Shown here: positions 1 through 11,604 of the stretch, in pieces
Layout of the letters: every line of letters begins with the position of its first letter
How positions within the stretch are numbered: position 1 is the stretch's first letter
From: Volutella citrinella
Taxonomy: Eukaryota; Ascomycota; Sordariomycetes; Hypocreales; Nectriaceae
Reading direction: 5' to 3'
DNA: 64,000 nucleotides
Assembly: GCA_034401135.1 (NCBI GenBank)
Contig: JAWZSP010000007.1
Location: 3,844,001-3,908,000 of the forward strand
Position numbers and translations under genes: made by a program
The notes under the pieces: model-generated
The model's database searches: none
What the model was told of the DNA's origin: nothing
Seen by the model: the letters and a program-made list of their open reading frames with translations, nothing else

Positions 1-1132
1 CGTCGTACGGCGGTGATTCAGCCATGGCCATGACGAAGGGGCCCTGGGCGCCCCACGCACAGCCGTGCACCTCGCTGGTCATGCTTTCGATGAGGCTCTG
101 GGTCTCCTCGTCCGCCTGCAGGCCGACCGTGTCCATCTCTCTCAGAGTTTCAAAGACGGAAGTGGCGTCGCCGAAGCGGCGCCAGTGCATCTCGGCCAGC
201 TTGTTGAACAACGGCGTCGAGGCCCCCAGCACGAACGAGGGGAGGCCCTGTGCCTTGACTCGGGGAAGGACGTTGAAGACGTACGGCGACGGCTCGCGGA
301 AGCCTTCGTCGAGCTGTCGCAGGCCGATGTTGAGGAAGTGCGGATACAGAGGGCCATGGATGTCCATGCTCAGAGGGGGGGGAGGCTGAGGCCGCGGCTT
401 GGACTTGGCCTTCCGCCGGGTGGGTTTCTTCGCTTGTGTGATGCCGAGTCTCTGGGGCAGGGAAAACACCTCGAGCTCCATGACATCCCAAAGCTCATGG
501 TCAGTCTTGCAGGCGGCCATCAATTTCCCCACACGTTCCTTCTCCTCAACCTGGATCTTCTCAAGGCGAGCCCATTGGGCGGCCTTCTTCGCCTCGGCCT
601 TGTCCAGATCGATCAAGTCGCGAAGCTTGGGGAGCTGCTCGGTGAAGGAAAACTTGCCCAAGGCAGTCTCGGCTGCCTGGCGCAGCGACGGGGGATACCG
701 CTGCATCAGCTCGTCGCGGAACCCGGGATCGCGGGCCTGGTCGACTATGGAGCTGGCAGCCGGCCCATCGACAGATATCAAGCCACCTGCTGGCTCGGTT
801 TCATTTTGGGCAGCATACTTGGGGTGCCGGCGTGGCAGGTCGCCCCGTGAGATTTCATCAAAGATGCGCTTGAAAACCTTGGCCTCGGTCGTTGTGATGG
901 TGGAAGACTCATCATCAATGTGTAGTCCCCTCTTCGCCGTCTTCTTCTCGTACTCCTCGGCTTGCTCCGCACTGTCCCATTGGAAAGGAATCGAGTCATC
1001 GTTTGGCCTGTTGCTTCTCCATGACGTCGTGCTGAATTTGGAATCCTTCAACACCAAAAAGGAAGTGGGTTGTCTGCAGGCCCGCTGCAAAGTCCGGGTT
1101 TGGTACAGAAAGGGTAAGAGGTTCCGGCGCAT
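1..1132 (-). CDS. Mtf2-like mitochondrial protein (C-terminus cut by window edge)
   Basis: An open frame runs without a stop from ATG 1132 to the window edge (377 codons visible), so the C-terminus is missing. The N-terminus, MRRNLLPFLYQTRTLQRACR, is basic, hydrophobic and acid-free, as expected of a mitochondrial presequence. A middle segment (TTTEAKVFKRIFDEI) and a later block (CKTDHELWDVMELEVFSLP) resemble the fungal Mtf2-like C-terminal domain, named after yeast Mtf2/Nam1, which couples mitochondrial transcription to RNA processing and translation. Between them lies a Lys/Glu-rich helix, and after the block a basic Pro-rich stretch (KKPTRRKAKSKPRPQPPPP). It is divergent from cmr1 with a 348-bp spacer. 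Family assignment is from remembered motifs; a general organelle RNA-binding role is inference. Confidence 0.75.
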   Translation of the reverse strand, partial: MRRNLLPFLYQTRTLQRACRQPTSFLVLKDSKFSTTSWRSNRPNDDSIPFQWDSAEQAEEYEKKTAKRGLHIDDESSTITTTEAKVFKRIFDEISRGDLPRRHPKYAAQNETEPAGGLISVDGPAASSIVDQARDPGFRDELMQRYPPSLRQAAETALGKFSFTEQLPKLRDLIDLDKAEAKKAAQWARLEKIQVEEKERVGKLMAACKTDHELWDVMELEVFSLPQRLGITQAKKPTRRKAKSKPRPQPPPPLSMDIHGPLYPHFLNIGLRQLDEGFREPSPYVFNVLPRVKAQGLPSFVLGASTPLFNKLAEMHWRRFGDATSVFETLREMDTVGLQADEETQSLIESMTSEVHGCAWGAQGPFVMAMAESPPYD

Positions 1133-1480
1133 GTTGACCTATACAAGCCTGATGATGGCTTGTGGGTTACATGAGAGCAGCTGGTGCAGCTGGTGATGTT
1201 CAGCCAGAGTTGGACATGGTGAAATTTCGGTGGTTATGATCGGCAAAACCCCGGAATTGAAAACACGACGCACGAGCACCCACGCGTGACTTCGCGCCAG
1301 TGTAATTGATTGCGGCGCGCTCTGATTCACGTCTCCACCGTGCGCCCTTCGCGAACTCCCACCTTTGTTCGAGCACCCCCGACACTGCCCTCCACGATTG
1401 CGATTCGTGTGCCCCGAAAAATTTACCCTGCTGGTCTTCGTCGTTTCTTTTGTCCTCTTCTCCGTTTTTGTACTTCAAGT

Positions 1481-3073
1481 ATGGCAACCGAGGAGATTAG
1501 CGCCTTCGAGCGCAAACGTCAGGAAAACATCGCGGCAAACCAGGCGCTCCTCAACGAGGCCTCGGTGATCGCAAAGAAGGTCGCGCCCAAAGTGCTCAAA
1601 ACCCCCAAGAGCACCACCCCCAGATCCAGAAATCGAACCTCATCCAATAATAATACGCCTCCGGTTACGCGGCGATCCACCCGGCAAAGCCTCCGCCTAG
1701 CCGGCGTGGATGCTGACGACGAGACACTCAAGCGAAAACTAGAGGTCGAGAACGAGGCGGCCGCGCAGGAGGCCAGGGCCAAGCGTACCCGTGTGAATGG
1801 GGACCTTAGCCTCGGGGATATTTCTGTGGAGGGGAAGAAATGGGAGGCCGGTGTGGGTGGCCTCAAGGACCTCGTCCGTGGTGCTCGACCAGGCGAGCGG
1901 ACCTTTACAGAGGACGATGTGAAGGAGACCACAGACAAGGGTCTCAAGGAGTTGCGACTACGGATGAGTGGTCTCAAGCTCTACGAGCAATGGTCACCAC
2001 ATAGTATGTCGCGCCTGTTTGACACCCCATTGTTCATGCTAATCCGTGCCGCAGATATCAAGATCACGCCGCAGCGAGTTTACGCCATGGGATTCCATCC
2101 CATCGAATCGAAGCCAGTTATCGTAGCCGGAGACAAAGAAGGCGCTATGGGTGTCTTTGATGCCTCCCAGGTAGTACCCAAACTCGAGGACGACGAAGAC
2201 GAGGACGAGATCAGCGACCCAGTGATCTCAGCGTTCAAAACACACGCGCGCACCATTTCATCCTTCGCATTCCCCAACCACGACTCGAACGCTATATACT
2301 CATCCTCTTACGACTCGTCAATCAGGAAACTAGATCTAGCGAAGGAATCGTCCGTGCAGCTATACGCACCCGCCGACGACGAGGACATGCCAATCTCGGC
2401 GCTCGATGTGGCTGACTCGGAGCCCAATCTCATCTTCTTCTCCACACTGGACGGATCCGTCGGACGGTACGATACGCGTACCAAGGACGCTGAACTATGG
2501 ACCTTGTCGGAGCAGAAGATTGGTGGATTTTCTCTGCACCCACTTCAGCCGCATCTCGTCGCGACTGCGTCTTTGGACAGAACGCTAAAGATCTGGGACT
2601 TGAGAAAGATTACTGGCAAGGGTGATCTTCGACACCCCGCTCTCCTCGGAGAGCACGAGTCGCGTCTCTCAGTGTCGCACGCGTCTTGGAGTGCGGGCGG
2701 CCATGTGGCGACTTCATCGTACGACGATACGATTAAAATTTACGACTTTTCGGATGCTGGGAAATGGAAGCCCGGCGCCGACATCAGCGCCGACGCAATG
2801 GAGCCGGCTCACTCGGTGCGACACAACAACCAGACAGGGCGCTGGGTCACAATTCTCAAGCCGCAGTGGCAGCGACGACCAAATGACGGTATCCAGAAAT
2901 TCGTCATTGGAAACATGAACCGCTTCGTGGATGTCTTCGCGTCCGATGGAAGCCAGTTGGCGCAGCTCGGAGGAGATGGCATCTCAGCAGTGCCAGCCGT
3001 CGCACACTTCCACCCCACATTGGACTGGGTCACAGGTGCCACAGCGAGTGGAAAGCTATGCCTATGGCAGTAA
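1481..3073 (+). CDS. cmr1: DNA damage-binding WD40 protein Cmr1
   Basis: Exons 1481-2003 and 2055-3073, 513 aa. The start MATEEISAFERKRQENIA is the usual Cmr1 N-terminus; an in-frame extension upstream (from 1310) looks like leader. The 51-nt intron is a multiple of three with no stop, so an unspliced reading adds 17 false residues; it has a GTATGT donor, GCTAAT branch and GCAG acceptor, and splicing restores SPHNIKITPQRVYAMGFHP. The N-terminal ~170 residues are charged and basic; the rest forms a WD40 propeller (for example TASLDRTLKIWDLRK and TSSYDDTIKIYDFS). Cmr1 (WDR76 family) binds damaged DNA and associates with replication and histone factors in the nucleus. The acidic loop DDEDEDEI near residue 230 is ordinary for the family. 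Confidence 0.93.
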   Translation: MATEEISAFERKRQENIAANQALLNEASVIAKKVAPKVLKTPKSTTPRSRNRTSSNNNTPPVTRRSTRQSLRLAGVDADDETLKRKLEVENEAAAQEARAKRTRVNGDLSLGDISVEGKKWEAGVGGLKDLVRGARPGERTFTEDDVKETTDKGLKELRLRMSGLKLYEQWSPHSMSRLFDTPLFMLIRAADIKITPQRVYAMGFHPIESKPVIVAGDKEGAMGVFDASQVVPKLEDDEDEDEISDPVISAFKTHARTISSFAFPNHDSNAIYSSSYDSSIRKLDLAKESSVQLYAPADDEDMPISALDVADSEPNLIFFSTLDGSVGRYDTRTKDAELWTLSEQKIGGFSLHPLQPHLVATASLDRTLKIWDLRKITGKGDLRHPALLGEHESRLSVSHASWSAGGHVATSSYDDTIKIYDFSDAGKWKPGADISADAMEPAHSVRHNNQTGRWVTILKPQWQRRPNDGIQKFVIGNMNRFVDVFASDGSQLAQLGGDGISAVPAVAHFHPTLDWVTGATASGKLCLWQ

Positions 3074-5111
3074 CTGTGACTCGAACCAGATGGCTATTTG
3101 GCCCCTCTTGTATACATAAGTTCTGTATTATGACTGCGCGATGTGTCACAAATGTCTAGTCATTCAGGCCAGGGCCAGGAACGAGATGGCGACATGGCAA
3201 TCTTTGCTCATATTTTCGGGGATTACGATTATTAGCTAGCACAGAGAATTACGAATAACAAATGATCTGGATAACTAGAATCCTGGGATGCGACGTCGAT
3301 GTGAGCTGGGGTAATGACCCGGATGATTGTCTGATAGTCTGAGCGATAGAGCGACGGCACAGTCCAGTCACCCAGATCCACACGAGATTTTGGGAGCATC
3401 CATGCCCGGCGAATGGTACGCTGGGGGCGGGCACGACGAATTAGCGCGATGCGATTTCCTCCTCATCTGCAGGCAGCTGCCACGCTGCCTGGCAAGCCTG
3501 GCTCCCCGTCGCATCGCGTCACGGTAGTGATGAGACAACGATGCGAACCGACTGCGCCCATGTCCGTGACTCCGCCCGGGGCAGGGCTCCCAGGTAAGTG
3601 CGCTTTTTGGCGAACCCGAGGGATCCGATGATTCTGATGACCCGGCGGGCATGGTCGCGGGAGCCATCGAGACATGGGACAGGGTCATCGGGTGGCTTCC
3701 AAGAGGCAGGGCAAAATGCCCCAGCGGCCAAGGCACCACTAAACGGGTATGAGAGAGCCAAGAGGGCGACGAGAAGCTCGCGCTAGCGGGTGAGCATGCG
3801 AGCAGAGAATGTCCCGGCTGCAGGCTGCTTGGCTGCTCACTGTGTGCACCGGCGAAGCGCGTCTTGCATGTGATCCATGGATGCTTGCAAGCGACCCAAC
3901 GACGGCGAGGCCACCCCCCGTCGTCTGCCCGGCTTTGGCACTTGCGGGCGGCGTCAGCAGTGCACATGGGGGGCACATGGGGGACCAGCCCCGCTGGCGT
4001 CATAGCACTATCGATAAGACTGGGTGCCCAGAAGCAGAAGAATCTGCCTGAGTTGCCTGCAGCAGCCAACCGATTGCCAGAGAGGAGAGTGCCAAGAGTG
4101 ACATCCAAAGATTAGGCCTGTATTACTCCTACTATACTACCTGGTAAATAATGATCCTAGTTGGTCGGAAAAGCCCCCATGCGATTCGAGTATATCGGAG
4201 CATGGTCCAAGCTACCTACCCAGACATTTTCGGCGCCCGAGGGTACCCGCCCTTTGTGTCTTGAGTTCGTGACTGTGGATGCGGGCATTTTAGGTGCCTC
4301 GGTACTCCATGCTGATCCACCGTTCAGCGAGGACCTTTGGACGCCCTGGTCCTGGCCGTTGTACCTCGTTACTCTCTGGGAGGCCCAAATCCGTCTGATG
4401 GCCCTGAGAAACAGACTCGTTGCACGCGGCCTTAGCACTTGGCTAGCGCACTGGACCAGGCGCCAGGCGCCGTATCGGGTAATCTGATTGCACGGCAAGT
4501 GGGCATGCTGCTCCACTCCATGGTCAGGACTTTACCTTAGCGATACTGCGGGCAGAACGGGCAGCACGACAGGCACCGCCGCAGTGGCCGCACCTCCCAA
4601 CCGCTGAGCGCATCCCCAGCCGCCCAGCCCAGCCCGTGCAACCACAGACTGCACCCGTCACGGCCGAGTTTTGGACATTTGCCCTGGCCTCGCCATCGCC
4701 AGTCCCTCAGCTGCACAGCAATCACCTTCGTCCCGGCGCCCACGTCGCCTCCGTCCGCCCTCTGGCCTGCGACTGCGCTTGCGCCCCGCGCCTCCCCCCC
4801 AAACTCTCGGCGCTCGCTGCTAGGCGAGAGGTTGCAGCAGCAAAGCAGTGCCGCAGCTACCGCCCTCGTACGGCGCGTATTATCGGCATCGCCGCAGCTT
4901 CTCGACAGCGACACGCCTCCGCAAGGCCAACATTGTATCGCAGGTAGCTAGCTTCCGGCTTGAGCACCAAAGGCACAAATAGCCCGCCGGCCCAGGCTGA
5001 CGTCAAAGTTTCCAGAGCATCCGCCCACGAACAGCTGCCCATTGAGGTGCATACGCTTCCCGCACCCCGCCCCCGAACCAGTTTGCCTTTCAGCACCACC
5101 AGCTGTCCATC
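3074..5111. other. Intergenic, cmr1 3' flank and atg26 promoter/leader
   Basis: No coding potential that I trust. Open frames here (the longest is antisense, 3368-4108) have no domain-like composition. The last ~500 bp is C-rich and likely holds the atg26 promoter and 5' leader. Confidence 0.6.
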
Positions 5112-8100
5112 ATGGTGCCCCAATCCGACGCCGGGCCCAGTCGGGCCAGCATCGACGGCGATGTGAAAAAGCGAATCAGCCGGAAGCTGCACAAGCGTCG
5201 CCGCAATCCCCTCTCGACCACCGTCTTCCCCGAGCCCCTGCGCGAGAGCGACGAGTCCGCCGACGAGGACGATATGCCCAGCCAGGCCCCCCCCATGTTC
5301 ATGAACATGAACCAGAGCATCTACGGACTCATCGCGGCCGCCGGCTCTCGCGTCGACTTCCAGAACCGTTTTGACGGAAGCAGCAGTGACGAGGAGGATG
5401 GTCACGAACCGCAAGACCACCAAGGCCGCCCACATGACCTCGCCCACACCTCAGTCCTCAAGCCCAGCTCAAAGGAAAAGAAGGGCCACCGCAAGAGACT
5501 CAGCGAACACAAGCTCCTCCGTTCACTCCCCACACTGCCCAAGCTCAGGAGCAGATCGAAGCGCCAGTCCAGTCGTCTGTCTGCCCCCGTCGAAGAGGGC
5601 GACGAGGCCGACGAGTCCAGCGAGGCCGCCGACACTGCGTCACCACCGGTCCTCAGGGTCACCCGCCATGACTCCATGAAGGCACCGGTCATGGGTCGCA
5701 TGCTGGAGGCGCGCGCCGAGATGTCAAGCCGCCCCAGCTTTGACATTGAGCGTATGTCCAGCGACCTCAGCCGCACCAGCGACGGTGCCGACATGTCTCC
5801 GCTGGCTAAGAAGCTCATGGAGATTTTCGAGTTTGACGAGCCAGAGCAAGTTATCGAAGGTTCGTCCCTATCCTGCCTTTGCTCTCCCTTGCTACGGGAT
5901 GGGTGGACGCTAATGCTCATTCCTAGAATATCCCTGCTGGCTGCTGCAAAGCGTCCTGCTCCAAGGTTACATGTACATTACTTCAAAGCACATTTGTTTC
6001 TATGCATACCTGCCCAAGAAGGCGGTTCGTTGTCCTCCCCATGGACTTCGTTTGCCACAACTGACTTTGTCATAGCACGAAGTAGCAAAGTCGGGCTATC
6101 TGTCCAAGAGCGGCAAGCGAAATCCCAAATACAACCGGTACTGGTTCCGTCTCAAGGGCGACGTCCTCGCCTACTTCCGCGACCCTACCAACCTCTACTT
6201 CCCTCACGGCCAGATCGATCTCCGATACGGCATATCAGCGAGCGTCGACGAGAAGGACAAGGAGGGCTTGCATTTCTCCGTCGTGACACACCACCGCACC
6301 TACAACCTCAAGGCCGACAGCGCCCCGAGTGCCAAGGAGTGGGTCAAGAGCCTTCAGAGAGTCATCTTCCGCAGCCACAACGATGGCGACAGCGTCAAGA
6401 TCTCCCTGCCCCTTGTGAATGTTATTGACATTGAAGACACCCAAATGATCCAGTTTGCGGACACGTGCAAGATCCGTGTCATTGACAATGATGAGACATA
6501 TGCCATAGACGAGGTAAGTCATCTGAGCGATACACACCATGCACACTGCGGGCGCGACTGACTTGGGGCAGTACTTCTTCTCCTTCTTCAGCTTCGGGAA
6601 CGAAGCCATTAATGTTCTTAAAATTTTAATCGAAGATGCCGCATCCGAGAACCGCACTGCTCTCGCCGCCACAACCGAAGACGAGCCTGCCCCGCAACGA
6701 AACTCCATGGCCGCTGTCCAAGGCGGTCGGGTCGACAGAATCCGCATCCCGGAGCCGGTCAAGGCGACTCTCTCTCCCATGTCTCCCCACTCGCCGGGCC
6801 AGATGAGCCCACGCGCTAGTATGGAGGGTTCCGCTCGGCCCAGCATGGATGCCCTCAGGCACATTGGCCGTCGAAGCCACGACGTCACCAGTGCACTCAG
6901 GGAGCAAAGCCCCAAGCGAAGCTTCAGCGGCGCGAGGCGTTCCATGAGCCGAAGACGCCAAGAAGGACACGATACTCCGCAGCAAGACTCCACGGACTCG
7001 TTTGTTCAATCCTCAATCGACGAGCCTAGCCTTTCCAATCTCGCCTCGTCCAACGAGGACCCATCGGCCAGCCAGATTCTGCGGGGGAGCGAGGTCTTCC
7101 ACAGCCCTACACTTCGCAGGTCTGCTTCCGCTAGCCGGACAGCCGACACGGCGGGCAAGCGACGCACGCCCCGGGGCTCAATGTCAAATGTGCGGCCTCA
7201 GCCCCCGCATCCTGCAACAACAGGCTCCATCCCGGACGCGCCCCACGATGGCCTCGACTCGCAGCGTCCTGCTACCCCGACCCTGCAGGGCATCACCAAG
7301 ATGGGCGCCTTCCCCTTGCAGCGGGCCGGTGCTTTTGCCGAGTACCTTAGCAAGACCGGCCAGCGGATGGGCTCTCTATTTGCCACCGAATCTATGGGCT
7401 ACGTCGAAAAGGTCTCGGGGATGTGGAAGGGAGGCCATAGGCATTACGACGAGCCAGCCGGCCTCCGGACCGACGACGATGACTTGGAGGAGGATGCCGA
7501 AGGCAAGGTCCAGACGACCATGGAACGCTTCCGTGGTCATTTTGCGCTCCCCGAAACAGAGAAGCTCCAAGCCACGTACTTTGGCACCATTCTGCGGGTT
7601 CTCCCCCTGTACGGAAAGGTTTACATCAGCGACCGTTCATTCTGCTTCCGGAGCCTGCTGCCTGGAACCAGGACCAAGCTCATTCTGCCGCTCAAGGACA
7701 TTGAGACTGTCCACAAGGAGAAGGGGTTCCGCTACGGCTATTCCGGTCTCGTGGTCGTGATTCGCGGGCACGAGGAGCTTTTCTTCGAGTTCAGCCAGGC
7801 AGAAGTTCGGGACGACTGTGCCATAACGCTGCTACAGAGCCTAGAGACGACCAGGTTTCTTAAGGAGTCTGGTATGCTTGGCCAGGATGAACAAGAGGAG
7901 GAGGATTCTGCCATGGCGGAGCGCGATGCCCTAAAGTCGGTCCGGCAAACCGAGTTCGCAGAGCATGAGCTGGAACTTCCTCGAGAATCATCGGCTGTTG
8001 CGAACGCGCCTACCATTCTGTTTGACGACCTGGACTCGTCTACCCTTGCATTTAAACCGCAGAGCTCAATGAAGATCACCTGCCTAACGATTGGATCCCG

Positions 8101-9602
8101 AGGAGATGTGCAGCCCTACATTGCCCTCTGCAAGGGATTGCTAGCTGAGGGTCACAAGCCGCGCATTGCCACGCACGCGGAATTCCAGGGATGGATCGAG
8201 TCCCACGGTATTGAGTTCGCGAGGGTAGAGGGTGACCCCGGCGAACTGATGCGGCTGTGCATCGAGAACGGCACCTTCACGTGGGCGTTCCTGCGAGAAG
8301 CAAATTCGACTTTCCGCGGGTGGCTGGATGACCTGCTCGATTCTGCCTACGCTGCTTGCGAAGGGTCGGAGCTGCTCATCGAGTCCCCCTCGGCCATGGC
8401 GGGAATCCACATTGCTGAGAAGCTAGGCATCCCCTACTTCCGAGCATTCACGATGCCTTGGACGAGAACCCGGGCCTACCCTCACGCATTCATCATGCCA
8501 GAGCACAAGATGGGCGGGGCGTATAACTGGATGACGTATGTCATGTTCGACAACATCTTCTGGAAGGCCACGGCCTACCAGGTCAACCGATGGAGGAACA
8601 AGACGCTGGAGCTGCCAAACACGAGTCTGGAGAAGATGCAACCTAATAAAGTGCCTTTCCTGTACAACTTCAGCCCGAGCGTCGTTGCGCCGCCCCTGGA
8701 CTTCTCTGACTGGATCAGAGTCACCGGATACTGGTTCCTGGATGAGGGAGGCGTGTGGGAGCCGCCTCAGGAGCTTCAGGATTTCATCAAGAAAGCCAAA
8801 GACGATGGCAAGAAGCTGGTGTATGTGGGCTTCGGATCCATCATTGTCAAGGACCCAGCCAAGATGACGCAAGAGGTGATTGACGCTGTGCAAAAGGCCG
8901 ACGTCCGCTGCATTCTATCCAAGGGCTGGTCCGACCGCATCTCGCCCAAGGATGATCCCTCAAAGCCGCGAGCAGAGGAGCCCGAGATGCCTGCCGATAT
9001 TCATGTCATCAAGTCGGCGCCACACGACTGGTTGTTTCGCCAGATCGATGCCGCTGCCCACCACGGCGGGTCTGGCACCACGGGTGCTAGCTTGCGGGCC
9101 GGCATCCCAACCATTATCCGTCCATTCTTTGGCGACCAGTTCTTCTTTGCCAGCAGGGTCGAGGATCTAGGTGTCGGCGTGTGGGTGAAGAAGTGGGGAA
9201 CCAACAGCTTCGGCCGAGCCCTTTGGGAGGTGACACGCAATGAGCGCATGATAGTAAAGGCCCGCGTGCTCGGGGAGCAGATTCGAAGTGTAAGCAACAT
9301 TCTCTCACGTCCCCTACGTACCAGTGCTAACAGATTTGTAGGAAACTGGAGTTGCGACGGCAATCCAGTCCATCTATCGTGACATGGAGTACGCCAAGAG
9401 CCTGATCAAGCGCAAGGCCGGCGACAACACGGGCTCCGAGTCCGTGGAAGACGAAGATGCCGAGGAGAGTTGGACCTTTATCGGCCGAGACGAGCCGGAT
9501 CCCGACCACGTCACCAAGAAGCTGAGCGATCAGCTGGTGGGCTCACGTCTCGGCGAAAAGGGGCGAGTCGAGGAGTCACAGGCTACGGCTGTAGCAACTT
9601 GA
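5112..9602 (+). CDS. atg26: Sterol 3-beta-glucosyltransferase ATG26
   Basis: Exons 5112-5859, 5927-6024, 6076-6513, 6572-9289, 9342-9602; 1420 aa, typical for fungal ATG26/UGT51. Four short introns (67, 51, 58, 52 nt) have proper donors and branch sites. Domain order: a Ser/acidic N-terminus with basic [14 protein letters not shown]; first GRAM domain around 235-285 ([18 protein letters not shown]); PH domain around 290-390 ([22 protein letters not shown]); second GRAM around 740-835; GT28/UGT catalytic region from about 928 ([18 protein letters not shown]) with the nucleotide-sugar motif [19 protein letters not shown] near 1258. It transfers glucose from UDP-glucose to ergosterol-type sterols; the GRAM/PH part targets phosphoinositide membranes. 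In some yeasts and plant pathogens it is needed for pexophagy. Several intermediate frames in other registers are shadows. Confidence 0.97.
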
Positions 9603-10841
9603 AGTGTTGGTTTGTTAGTTGGGTACTGGCCACTATTGAGGAGTTGGGCACAATGTTTGCAGTTGTCCACGTTTGTGGCAATGGGTTAATGGCCCTTGTT
9701 GGTTGAGGTCCCTGTCCATATTGAGGACCTGGACACGGGGCATCAGAGGAGTCAGGTCGTGGACTTGCGAAACGTGCATACGGACTTAGACGATGATGAC
9801 GCGATAGATATGACGATAGAATGCATTTCCGATGGAGTTTGCGTGCTACAACTTGCTGTGCTGTGCCTTGAGAAAACCCGAGTAGAGGCGTCGACGGAAG
9901 AGTCCCGACTGCCTCCTTCGGTTTCCAGGTTTGTAGAAGCTCACTCGGCGTTGGAGTGTCTGGTGAATTTTGATACAGTTAACGATACTATCATGTATCC
10001 ACCAATGTAACACGGAAGGCCAGAGGACCAACCTCTCTCCTTCCATACGCAGCCAGAAGCCCTTGACAAATGTATTCATCCAGTTCGCCAAGCCACGAAA
10101 CAAGGCAGCATTGCCAGCATGCTATCTCAAGACTCCTGCTCTTTCTATATACTTCATCAGCGTGGCATCTGCAATTCACCGAGGCCTCGTGTTTCTTGGG
10201 CGAGACTCTGGTCAGGGTGTGTTCGACAACCGCATCAAGTGAGAGCTTGACACCCTGTCAATTTCCAACTAGGGAAGCTCAGTTGGTCCCTGGCCGCATC
10301 CTGACTTCCACCCCTGGTGGTGTTGGCGATCGCGTCTGGAATGCGGGGGATGTGGGGACATCCGTGTTCCGTTCGCCGAGGTCCAAGCAAATCCCTGATC
10401 GACCAAACGAATAAGCGAGCATCTTGGGCGCTGCAAGTGCCGTCTTAATTCATGTCTCCAGGTCCTATACAATGGCAACATGCAAGAATAGCAGTGAAAT
10501 CCAGACTGTTTTTTTTTTTTGAAAACATGTGCAGCAGCACCCGGTCCATCTCGAGCGCAATTGAGGCGGGCCGGAGGAGCCGGCATGTAGTCGCACGCGT
10601 TCGGCGCTGTGGGGCCGGTGGGGCCGGGCCCGGAGTTCGCAACGTCCGACCCTGTCTTAGAATCGGGATACCCACATGTCAATAGAGGCCCACAGCAGAG
10701 AATTTTCTTCATAGGCTGGATCGACCTGATTCCACTATTTTGAATCGCATCTCTTGCGGCAGAGCACGGTCAGAATTCACCTGTATGGAAAGTGTGCGTG
10801 AGAATGCATCAATATCTACGCCCTCAACACAACCTTCCATC
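9603..10841. other. Intergenic between atg26 and 5S rRNA genes
   Basis: No supported gene. Contains a 12-nt poly-T tract near 10508-10519 and otherwise nothing recognisable. Confidence 0.6.
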
Positions 10842-10960
10842 ACATACGACCATAGCTCCTAGAAAGCACGGGATCCCGTCCGCTCTCCCATAGTTAAGCT
10901 AGGAAGCGGCGAACTAGTACTCGGGTCGGTGACGACCGGGGAATCCTCGCTGTTGTATGT
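10842..10960 (+). rRNA. 5S ribosomal RNA, variant copy 1
   Basis: A 119-nt unit beginning ACATACGACC and ending GTTGTATGT, the closing helix I of fungal 5S rRNA (all nine pairs form, one G-U). The internal GGGATCCCGTCCGCTCTCC block and TTAAGCT match the loop B/helix III region. A run of eight T residues begins at the last base and continues to 10967, a Pol III terminator. It differs at many positions from the commonest hypocrealean/Neurospora 5S type as I remember it, so it is a minor sequence class rather than the standard form. Function is supported by compensatory changes relative to copy 2. Confidence 0.88.
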
Positions 10961-11023
10961 TTTTTTTGCCACTCCATCTCTTGAATATCACCAACATAGC
11001 CTCAGCTACGAGTGGGCTCTCCC

Positions 11024-11142
11024 ACATACGACCATACCTACTAGAGAACACGGGATCCCGTCCGCTCTCCCATAGTTAAGCTGGTAAGGGGCGGACTAGT
11101 ACTCGAGTCGGTGACGATCGGGGAATCCCCGCTGTTGTATGT
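11024..11142 (+). rRNA. 5S ribosomal RNA, variant copy 2
   Basis: Also 119 nt, same orientation, 63 bp after copy 1, followed by T runs (11142-11145 and 11149-11153). It differs from copy 1 at 11 of 119 positions. Three helical pairs change on both sides (14-66 G-C to C-G, 17-62 C-G to A-U, 71-106 A-U to G-C), two become G-U wobbles (19-60, 84-95), and one (83-96) becomes A-C; positions 23 and 25 lie in a loop. This pattern argues that both copies evolved as structured RNA rather than as free-drifting pseudogenes. Confidence 0.87.
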
Positions 11143-11604
11143 TTTGTCTTTTTGCTCAGATGGACTCTCGATACCTTTTTGCCGGCGCTCGTTGACCATT
11201 GAAGAGGATGCCACGATGCGTGGCGGGATGAAAGGCCAATGGGGCTTTGGGTAGACTTTAGCCAGCCGAAAGACTCAGTGCCATACTAGTATCCTTGATG
11301 CGCTACAGACGAGAAACTCTCTGCCGGAGAGGGCTTGCTACTATAATCAAACTTGAGAATTTAGAACCGTCCCTAATGCGATGAAGACCTAATGTGATGA
11401 AGACCTAATGTGATGAAGACCTAACGTGATGAAGACAGCCTCAACAACCTCTGTGTTTATTAAGTCATTACGCACAGTATCGTCTCCAACTTATCTGAGT
11501 CACCTGCTCCATTTCAATCCAACTCATTAACTACGATTATCCACCATATAGCCATCGGCGCGACACAAGCAGACCCCCAAACCCCAACCCCAACCCATCA
11601 TCTC
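11143..11604. other. Intergenic with short tandem repeat
   Basis: Downstream of the 5S pair and 3' of the membrane-protein gene. Holds the 16-bp tandem repeat listed separately and a CCCCAA-rich patch at about 11574-11596; no gene. Confidence 0.6.
11373..11436. repeat. 16-bp tandem repeat, four copies
   Basis: Four head-to-tail units of CTAATGTGATGAAGAC (11373, 11389, 11405, 11421), each within one base of the consensus. The middle two are identical. Each unit contains a GATGA. Confidence 0.95.

Noticed and set aside
65..1196. Two long + strand frames (261 and 265 aa)
   Set aside because: Antisense to the Mtf2-like gene, whose motifs and presequence are clear on the minus strand.
3368..4108. 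246-aa minus-strand open frame
   Set aside because: Ser/Pro/His/Cys composition of chance GC-rich frames, no domain, no homologous pattern recognised.
11373..11436. Possible CRISPR-like array
   Set aside because: Units are contiguous with no spacers, in a eukaryotic context; it is a simple tandem repeat.
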